From positions 1 through 6,504 of the forward strand of contig JARDZO010000304.1 in assembly GCA_029240815.1 (NCBI GenBank): a stretch of DNA of 6,504 bases. The letters run 5' to 3'. This stretch comes from Brevibacillus sp. (lineage in GTDB: Bacteria > Bacillota > Bacilli > Brevibacillales > Brevibacillaceae). A program made the translations under genes and the position numbers. Shown here piece after piece: positions 1 through 6,504 of this stretch. Every line of letters starts with the position of its first letter. The stretch's first letter is position 1. The notes beneath the pieces were generated by a model. That model was given only the letters and a program-made list of their open reading frames with translations, was not told the DNA's origin and did no database searches.

Positions 1-84
1 TAGACGATGAGGTTGATAGGTTCGGTGTGGAAGCGTGGCAACACGTGGAGCTGACGAATACTAATCGGTCGAGGACTTATCCAC
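1..84 (+). rRNA. 23S ribosomal RNA, 3' end (partial)
   Basis: The first bases carry the highly conserved terminal segment of bacterial 23S rRNA, including GGAAGCGTGGCAACACGTGG (the domain VI hairpin), GAGCTGACGAATACTAATCG and TCGAGGACTT. The 5' part of the gene lies outside the window. The exact mature 3' end cannot be fixed from sequence alone; it is placed near CTTATCCA by analogy with Bacillus 23S. The AT-rich stretch after it (85-150), with ATTCAGTTTTGAAGG, resembles the usual Bacillales spacer after 23S. It leads directly into tRNA genes with no 5S rRNA in between. Confidence 0.95.
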
Positions 85-150
85 AAATTCTTTAGCAAAC
101 ATGCGTATTCAGTTTTGAAGGAATGACATTTAGTCAAGTTTCTTTCATAT

Positions 151-227
151 GGAGCTGTGGTGAAGTTGGAGTTCACGCCGGTCTGTCACACCGGAGGTCG
201 CGGGTTCGAGTCCCGTCAGCTCCGCCA
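151..227 (+). tRNA. tRNA-Asp (anticodon GTC)
   Basis: A complete cloverleaf is visible. The acceptor stem GGAGCTG (151-157) pairs with CAGCTCC (217-223), followed by discriminator G and encoded CCA. The D stem is GTGA/TCAC (160-163, 173-176). The anticodon stem CCGGT/ACCGG encloses loop CTGTCAC, with anticodon GTC at 185-187. The T arm carries GGTTCGAGTCC. The gene is 77 nt and lies 66 nt after the 23S end, so it is probably cut from the rRNA operon transcript. Decodes GAC and GAT. Confidence 0.97.
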
Positions 228-260
228 TTTTCTTTTCAGGAATGGCGAATCAAAAAGTAT

Positions 261-336
<76 letters not shown>

Positions 337-341
337 TGTAC

Positions 342-400
342 GAGCCATTAGCTGACTTTTAATCAGAGGGTCGAAGGTTCGAGTCCTTCATGGCTCACCA
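342..400 (+). pseudogene. tRNA-Lys (anticodon TTT) lacking the D arm
   Basis: This 59-nt element is a recognisable tRNA-Lys. The acceptor stem GAGCCAT (342-348) pairs perfectly with ATGGCTC (390-396), followed by A and encoded CCA. The anticodon loop CTTTTAA (356-362) has TTT at 358-360. The T arm GAAGG-TTCGAGT-CCTTC (373-389) is perfect. The usual 76-nt Bacillales tRNA-Lys has 17 more bases here, forming the whole D stem and loop. In this copy the acceptor stem is followed by only TAG before a 4-bp anticodon stem CTGA/TCAG, and the fifth anticodon-stem pair is lost. The breakpoints fit deletion between two CT dinucleotides of the normal gene. Bacterial tRNAs normally need the D arm for the elbow fold, so this is most likely a dead copy, with intact tRNA-Lys genes expected elsewhere. 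A functional armless tRNA is possible but unlikely. Confidence 0.85.
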
Positions 401-441
401 GTTTTTACAATCAAATCAAAAGTGAACATTTGTTACCACAT

Positions 442-517
442 GCGGACGTAGCTCAATTGGTAGAGCGTCGCCTTGCCAAGGCGAAGGTCGAGGGTTCGAG
501 ACCCTTCGTCCGCTCCA
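442..517 (+). tRNA. tRNA-Gly (anticodon GCC)
   Basis: The acceptor stem GCGGACG (442-448) pairs with CGTCCGC (507-513), followed by discriminator T and encoded CCA. The D arm is GCTCAATTGGTAGAGC. The anticodon stem TCGCC/GGCGA encloses loop TTGCCAA, with anticodon GCC at 475-477. The T arm is GAGGGTTCGAGACCCTTC. Length is 76 nt and all arms are intact. It is the last tRNA of the cluster, 13 nt before the terminator hairpin. Decodes GGC and GGT. Confidence 0.97.
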
Positions 518-530
518 TTTATTGTCTGTA

Positions 531-571
531 AACACCACTGGCTCCATAGCAAGTGGTGTTTTCCTGCTTTT
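531..571 (+). terminator. Intrinsic terminator of the rRNA/tRNA operon
   Basis: AACACCACT (531-539) and AGTGGTGTT (552-560) form a perfect 9-bp stem with a 12-nt loop, followed by a T-rich run (TTTTCCTGCTTTT). It sits directly after the last tRNA, as expected for a Rho-independent stop of the rRNA/tRNA transcript. The T run is interrupted by CC, so strength may be moderate. Its position also argues against any protein gene starting upstream of about 570. Confidence 0.8.
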
Positions 572-601
572 ACGCACAGAACATTTACAAGACGAGTCAG
601 C

Positions 602-630
602 TTGTAGGGCGGCAGCGCATCTGGTACGAT
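602..630 (+). promoter_or_regulatory. Candidate sigma-A promoter for the TPR gene
   Basis: TTGTAG (602-607, 3 of 6 matches to the -35 consensus) and TACGAT (625-630, 4 of 6 to -10) are separated by 17 nt. TGG directly precedes the -10, giving an extended -10. It lies between the tRNA terminator and the gene start, where a promoter is needed. The match is modest and is inference only. Confidence 0.4.
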
Positions 631-656
631 ACTTGGAGTGCTTCTCCTACGATGTT

Positions 657-661
657 GGAGG
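657..661 (+). promoter_or_regulatory. Ribosome binding site fixing the TPR gene start at 666
   Basis: GGAGG lies 4 nt before ATG at 666 (TGGAGGTTCTATG). It is the only strong Shine-Dalgarno sequence near the front of this open frame. Together with the terminator at 531-571, it selects codon 666 over upstream in-frame starts near 522. Confidence 0.75.
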
Positions 662-665
662 TTCT

Positions 666-3334
<2,669 letters not shown>

Positions 3335-3369
3335 CCTGGTTGTAACATAGGTGAAATAATTGGGAGTTA

Positions 3370-3400
3370 AGATAAAGTCAATGAATTGACCCCCTTATCT
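3370..3400 (+). other. 3' UTR hairpin downstream of trxB
   Basis: AGATAA (3370-3375) pairs with TTATCT (3395-3400). Inside it, GTCAAT (3377-3382) and ATTGAC (3385-3390) form a perfect palindrome, giving a nested hairpin with a TGAA-type tip. It has an asymmetric bulge of A on the left and CCCC on the right. It lies between the trxB stop and the terminator. It may protect the mRNA 3' end or be a DNA-level operator; function is not known. Confidence 0.45.
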
Positions 3401-3414
3401 ATATAAACATTTGT

Positions 3415-3450
3415 TGCGTGACTGGCATTCAGTCGCGCATCTTTTTTTTC
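3415..3450 (+). terminator. Intrinsic terminator after trxB
   Basis: TGCGTGACTG (3415-3424) and CAGTCGCGCA (3430-3439) form a 10-bp stem with one G-T wobble and a 5-nt loop (GCATT). It is followed by TCTTTTTTTT, an almost pure T run. This is a textbook strong Rho-independent terminator separating trxB from rapZ. Confidence 0.93.
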
Positions 3451-3513
3451 TATAAATGCTTGTACGATAGATGGGAAAAGCGGGGAAGGTTTCAAAAAGG
3501 TGCGAATAGGTCA

Positions 3514-3535
3514 GTCAATATGGTATGCTATTGAC
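3514..3535. repeat. Inverted repeat surrounding the rapZ -10 element
   Basis: GTCAATA (3514-3520) and TATTGAC (3529-3535) are perfect 7-bp inverted arms around an 8-nt centre (TGGTATGC). The arms bracket the candidate -10 box, the classical layout of a repressor operator. The same half-site GTCAAT/ATTGAC forms the closer palindrome at 3377-3390. Confidence 0.5.
3521..3529 (+). promoter_or_regulatory. Candidate extended -10 promoter for rapZ-yvcK-whiA
   Basis: TGG-TATGCT combines an extended -10 (TGN) with a 4-of-6 -10 hexamer. The hexamer 17 nt upstream (TGCGAA, 3501-3506) is a poor -35 box. The strong terminator after trxB means a promoter must lie between 3450 and 3557, and this is the best candidate I see. 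It would start transcription near 3536, just before the rapZ ribosome binding site. It sits inside the inverted repeat 3514-3535. Confidence 0.35.
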
Positions 3536-3542
3536 AGAATCG

Positions 3543-3549
3543 TAGGAGG
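3543..3549 (+). promoter_or_regulatory. Ribosome binding site fixing the GTG start of rapZ
   Basis: TAGGAGG ends 8 nt before the GTG at 3558. This good match and ideal spacing support a GTG start. The overlapping GTG at 3556 and TTG at 3554 are out of frame with the long reading frame. Confidence 0.8.
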
Positions 3550-3557
3550 CGAGTTGT

Positions 3558-4439
3558 GTGACGGAATTGGGAAACGACAAGGCCATTAATCTGCTGATTA
3601 TTACTGGGATGTCAGGTGCAGGAAAAACGGTTGCTGTACAGAGCTTGGAGGATTTGGGCTACTTTTGTGTAGATAACCTGCCGCCAGTGCTGATTCCCAA
3701 ATTTGCTGAGCTGGTCAAACAGTCCGGTGGCAGTATTGAGCGGGTTGCATTGGTGATCGACTTACGCGGGCGCGAGTTCTTTGAGAGCTTGTCAGTCACG
3801 ATCGAGAGTCTGAACCAGATGAACGGGCTTTCGTACCATATTCTCTATCTCGATGCGAGTGATACAACCTTGGTGTCCCGTTACAAGGAAACGCGTCGTC
3901 GCCATCCATTGTCGCCAAATGGTTCACCATTAGAAGGGATCCATGCTGAGCGCCGCTTGTTGCAGGAAATGAAGGGATGGGCGCATCAGATCATTGATAC
4001 AAGCCAGATGAAACCGGCTCAGCTCCGGGAAAAAATCATCAGCCAGTACGGCCAGCAAGGCTCACCGCTTACGATTAACGTACTGTCTTTCGGGTTCAAA
4101 TACGGCACTCCCATTGATGCCGATCTGATGTTTGATGTGAGGTTTTTACCGAATCCACACTATATAGAAGATCTTCGTCCCAAGACCGGTTGTGATCCGG
4201 AAGTGGCGGAGTACGTCATGAAGCACAAGGAAACGCAGGAGTTTGTGGAGAAACTGAGTGACTTTTTGTCCTACACACTGCCTCATTACCAGCGCGAGGG
4301 TAAGAGCCAGCTTGTGATTGGGATTGGCTGTACGGGAGGAAAGCATCGCTCCGTTGCTATCGCCGAGCATTTGGGCGAAACCTTCGGAAAAGATTTTACC
4401 GTTCGCGTCAGCCATCGAGACATGGAAAAGAACAAGTGA
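3558..4439 (+). CDS. rapZ: RapZ/YvcJ-family P-loop nucleotide-binding protein (RNase adapter family)
   Basis: The 293-residue product matches the family length (about 285-295). The N-terminal P-loop domain has Walker A GMSGAGKT (17-24), the family motif YFCVDNLPP (35-43) and a Walker B-like strand [12 protein letters not shown] (63-74). The C-terminal domain has the signature FGFKYGTP (178-185), [10 protein letters not shown] and [10 protein letters not shown] (257-266). In E. coli RapZ binds small RNAs and directs RNase E to glmZ to control glucosamine-6-phosphate synthesis. The B. subtilis YvcJ protein hydrolyses GTP and affects competence. Bacillota lack the E. coli sRNA pair, so the RNA-adapter role is not assured here. 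It starts with GTG and is the first gene of the likely rapZ-yvcK-whiA unit, with an 88-bp gap to yvcK. The nudix gene (yvcI) that precedes yvcJ in B. subtilis is missing. Confidence 0.95.
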   Translation: MTELGNDKAINLLIITGMSGAGKTVAVQSLEDLGYFCVDNLPPVLIPKFAELVKQSGGSIERVALVIDLRGREFFESLSVTIESLNQMNGLSYHILYLDASDTTLVSRYKETRRRHPLSPNGSPLEGIHAERRLLQEMKGWAHQIIDTSQMKPAQLREKIISQYGQQGSPLTINVLSFGFKYGTPIDADLMFDVRFLPNPHYIEDLRPKTGCDPEVAEYVMKHKETQEFVEKLSDFLSYTLPHYQREGKSQLVIGIGCTGGKHRSVAIAEHLGETFGKDFTVRVSHRDMEKNK

Positions 4440-4463
4440 GCATAGGATGGCAGGAAGAAAAAG

Positions 4464-4476
4464 GGGAGGATCTCCC
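4464..4476 (+). other. Small hairpin covering a Shine-Dalgarno-like sequence in the rapZ-yvcK gap
   Basis: GGGAG (4464-4468) and CTCCC (4472-4476) form a perfect 5-bp stem with a 3-nt loop. The left arm is part of GGGGAGGA (4463-4470), a strong Shine-Dalgarno match. It is followed 10 nt later by ATG (4481) opening an 11-codon frame, MPGRVFMCNRG, that stops at 4516. It could be a leader-peptide arrangement or chance. Confidence 0.3.
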
Positions 4477-4517
4477 GATAATGCCAGGCCGCGTGTTTAT
4501 GTGTAATAGGGGATAAT

Positions 4518-4524
4518 GAGGTGA
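4518..4524 (+). promoter_or_regulatory. Ribosome binding site of yvcK
   Basis: GAGGTGA is a 7-base perfect match to the anti-Shine-Dalgarno region. It ends 3 nt before ATG at 4528, with the GAGG core 6 nt away. It supports 4528 over the in-frame ATG at 4543, which has only a weak AAGGGA upstream. Confidence 0.7.
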
Positions 4525-4527
4525 AAT

Positions 4528-5538
4528 ATGCCGACTAAGGGAATGGGGAGGCTGCAAGCAAGGCAGTTGCGTCTTGTCGTAATCGGCGGAGGAACGGGTC
4601 TGTCCGTTTTATTACGTGGGTTGAAACACGAGCCTGTGCATATTACTGCGATCGTTACAGTGGCGGATGACGGGGGAAGCTCTGGACGACTGCGTGAGGA
4701 AATGGATATGCTCCCTCCTGGGGATATTCGCAATGTCTTGACAGCGTTGGCTGATACGGAGCCATTGATGGAAAAAGTGATGCAATACCGTTTTTCCACG
4801 GGGACTGGATTAGCTGGTCATAATTTGGGAAATCTACTTCTTGCAGCGATGAACGAAATAACAGGTGATTTTGTCACTGCCGTCAAGACATTGAGCGGGG
4901 TATTAGCCGTTCGTGGGGATGTTCTGCCCGCGTCTACACAGTCCATTCGACTCGTAGCGGAAATGGCAGATGGCTCTCTCGTAATGGGGGAATCGCAAAT
5001 ACCGTTGACGGGCAAGGAAATCAAGCGTGTTTTCCTCGATCCAGAGGATGCAGTCCCACTTGGTGATGCATTGACAGCGATTGCCGAAGCAGATGCCATC
5101 TTGATTGGGCCTGGCAGCTTGTACACCAGTATTCTGCCCAATTTGTTGGTGCGTGGGCTGTTTGACGCAATTAAAAGCTCGATAGCCCCCAAGATCTACA
5201 TTTGTAATGTTATGACTCAGCCAGGAGAAACGGACGGATTTTCTGCTTCTCGGCATGTGAACGTCATGTATGAGCATGTCGATGGACCATTTTTAGATAC
5301 GATCATTGTCAATTCAGCAGAGCTGCCTGCCTACGTGTTGGAGAAATACGCGGAAAAGGGAGCAGCTCCTGTCCCGTGTGACCTGAAAAAGCTGCGACAA
5401 CTGGGACTCCACGTTGTTGCAAAGCCGCTGGTTACATTTGAGGATGGTTACCTGCGACACGATGCGCTTGCGGTGAGCAAGCAGGTGGTATCGCTCATCA
5501 AGCGCAGGCGAAAGGTGCTGAAGATAGAGAAGGAGTGA
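4528..5538 (+). CDS. yvcK: YvcK family UDP-sugar-binding gluconeogenesis/cell-shape factor (CofD-like)
   Basis: The 336 residues have the CofD-like Rossmann fold of the YvcK family: VVIGGGTGLSVLLRGLK (17-33), TVADDGGSSGRLR (44-56), PPGDIRNVL (63-71), GHNLGNLLLA (97-106), GPGSLYTS (194-201) and ICNVMTQPGETDGF (225-238). B. subtilis YvcK (also named MgfK) binds UDP-GlcNAc-type nucleotides, is needed for growth on gluconeogenic carbon sources, and influences cell wall synthesis and PBP1 placement. It is cytoplasmic. Compared with B. subtilis YvcK (about 317 residues), this protein has roughly 13 extra residues before the first strand and a basic KRRRKVLKIEKE-type tail. Only 6 nt separate its stop from whiA, and the whiA ribosome binding site overlaps its last codons, so the two are translated from one mRNA. 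Confidence 0.95.
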   Translation: MPTKGMGRLQARQLRLVVIGGGTGLSVLLRGLKHEPVHITAIVTVADDGGSSGRLREEMDMLPPGDIRNVLTALADTEPLMEKVMQYRFSTGTGLAGHNLGNLLLAAMNEITGDFVTAVKTLSGVLAVRGDVLPASTQSIRLVAEMADGSLVMGESQIPLTGKEIKRVFLDPEDAVPLGDALTAIAEADAILIGPGSLYTSILPNLLVRGLFDAIKSSIAPKIYICNVMTQPGETDGFSASRHVNVMYEHVDGPFLDTIIVNSAELPAYVLEKYAEKGAAPVPCDLKKLRQLGLHVVAKPLVTFEDGYLRHDALAVSKQVVSLIKRRRKVLKIEKE

Positions 5539-5544
5539 AGGTCG

Positions 5545-6492
5545 ATGTCATTCGCCGCGCATACCAAAAAAGAATTAACGATGCAGGAGGGCGCTGACTG
5601 TTGCAGTAAGGCGGAACTGTCTGCTTTGATCCGCATGAATGGCAGTTTACAGTTCGGAGCCGGACGGTTAGTACTCGATGTCACTACGGAAAACGCGGCG
5701 ATTGCGAGACGGATTTACACCTTGATCAAAAGGTTGTTTCAAATTCACGCCGAACTTTTGGTCCGGAAAAAAATGCGGTTGAAGAAAAATAACGTGTACA
5801 TTGTAAGAATCCCGAATAAAGCAAATGAGATTTTGCAAGACTTAGGGATTATGGATCAAAGTCTTTCGTTTTTATCGGGTGTCGCTCCAGACATCGTGAA
5901 AAAATCGTGCTGCCGTGGCGCTTATCTGCGTGGCGCCTTTTTGGCAGGCGGCTCTGTCAATCATCCGGAAGCATCCAGCTATCATCTGGAGATTTTCACG
6001 TCCTATCAGGATTTCTGTGAGGCATTGACCAAGATCGCCAATCGGTATAAACTAAATGCCAAGTGCATCGAGCGGAAAAAAGGGTATGTTCTCTATATTA
6101 AAGAAGGCGAAAAGATTACGGAGTTCCTGAGTTTGATAGGAGCTCACCAGGCCTTGCTCTATTTCGAGGACGTACGGATCGTCAAGGATATGCGCAACTC
6201 AGTGAACCGTTTGCACAACTGTGAAATCGCCAACATCAACAAGACGGTGAACGCAGCTACGCAGCAACTGGAAAATATTCAGCTCATTGATCAGGAAATG
6301 GGTCTGGAAAACCTGCCAAAGCGCCTGCGTGAAGTAGCTGAGCTCAGGGTAGCTCATCCCGATATTAACTTGAAAGAATTGGGTGAGATGTTGCCGAGCG
6401 GAGTTGTCAGCAAATCGGGAGTCAATCACCGCCTGCGAAAAATTAACGAAATCGCTGACAAATTACGAGAAAAACAAAATATTTCGATGTAG
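5545..6492 (+). CDS. whiA: WhiA, DNA-binding regulator of cell division/sporulation
   Basis: The 315 residues match the WhiA family (B. subtilis WhiA, formerly YvcL, about 316). Residues 1-85 are the WhiA N-terminal domain ([28 protein letters not shown]). Residues 124-215 form the LAGLIDADG-homing-endonuclease-like domain with [18 protein letters not shown] (124-141). It lacks the acidic catalytic residues of active nucleases, as in other WhiA proteins. The conserved [17 protein letters not shown] (218-234) precedes the C-terminal helix-turn-helix (257-308, with LKELGEML and [12 protein letters not shown]). In Streptomyces WhiA is a sporulation transcription factor with WhiB. In B. subtilis it affects cell division and chromosome segregation, with little clear transcriptional role. 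AAGGAG (5530-5535) lies 9 nt before ATG 5545. In B. subtilis crh follows; here the window ends 12 nt after the stop. Confidence 0.97.
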   Translation: MSFAAHTKKELTMQEGADCCSKAELSALIRMNGSLQFGAGRLVLDVTTENAAIARRIYTLIKRLFQIHAELLVRKKMRLKKNNVYIVRIPNKANEILQDLGIMDQSLSFLSGVAPDIVKKSCCRGAYLRGAFLAGGSVNHPEASSYHLEIFTSYQDFCEALTKIANRYKLNAKCIERKKGYVLYIKEGEKITEFLSLIGAHQALLYFEDVRIVKDMRNSVNRLHNCEIANINKTVNAATQQLENIQLIDQEMGLENLPKRLREVAELRVAHPDINLKELGEMLPSGVVSKSGVNHRLRKINEIADKLREKQNISM

Positions 6493-6504
6493 ATGCATGA
6501 TATA

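Noticed and set aside
342..400. Truncated tRNA as a phage or island attachment-site scar
   Set aside because: Integration usually duplicates or replaces the 3' part of a tRNA gene. Here the loss is internal (D arm), both ends are intact, and no integrase or foreign DNA is nearby.
627..635. CGATACTTG repeated at 627-635 and 2290-2298, near two promoters
   Set aside because: A 9-base match occurs by chance fairly often when intergenic segments of this size are scanned. It occupies different places relative to the two promoters.
522..665. In-frame upstream extension of the TPR gene (48 more codons)
   Set aside because: It contains the perfect terminator hairpin of the tRNA cluster and has no ribosome binding site at its start. 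The extension does not look like a TPR or other domain, and GGAGG sits just before 666.
3531..3536. Perfect TTGACA (-35 consensus) just before rapZ
   Set aside because: The -10 position 17 nt downstream falls on the ribosome binding site/start codon region (TTGTGT) and does not match. It is better explained as the right arm of the inverted repeat.

Overview
The window reads as chromosome from a low-to-mid GC Bacillota of the order Bacillales, most likely a Brevibacillus-type organism. The evidence is a Bacillus-like 23S rRNA 3' end, strong AAGGAGG-type ribosome binding sites, tRNA genes with encoded CCA, and the TPR gene - trxB - rapZ - yvcK - whiA order, which matches the yvcD-trxB-(yvcI)-yvcJ-yvcK-yvcL neighbourhood of Bacillus subtilis. 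The genus is inferred and was not tested. All real genes are on the + strand.

Positions 1-84 are the last bases of a 23S rRNA. Positions 151-517 hold a tRNA cluster read from the same rRNA operon: Asp(GTC), Phe(GAA), a Lys(TTT) copy that has lost its D arm, and Gly(GCC). No 5S rRNA lies between the 23S and the first tRNA. The cluster ends at a 9-bp hairpin terminator (531-571).

Positions 666-2309 encode a TPR-repeat protein with a HEAT-like middle and a helix-turn-helix-like C-terminus. Its true start is well inside the longest open frame, because the tRNA terminator and a good ribosome binding site precede codon 1 at 666. A near-consensus sigma-A promoter (2296-2325), overlapping the end of this gene, drives trxB (2375-3334, thioredoxin reductase). 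trxB ends at a 3' hairpin and a strong intrinsic terminator (3415-3450), so it looks like its own transcription unit.

Positions 3558-6492 hold the rapZ - yvcK - whiA group: a P-loop nucleotide-binding/RNA-adapter family protein, the YvcK/CofD-like UDP-sugar-binding factor, and the WhiA sporulation/cell-division regulator. They are likely co-transcribed. A perfect inverted repeat surrounds the only promoter-like element before rapZ. An 88-bp gap before yvcK holds tiny reading frames and a possible decayed copy of the yvcK 5' end.

This is mostly a conserved housekeeping region, and I did not find a new defence or mobile system. The most unusual items are the D-armless tRNA-Lys gene, the missing 5S rRNA at its usual place, and the inverted repeats at the trxB and rapZ promoters.
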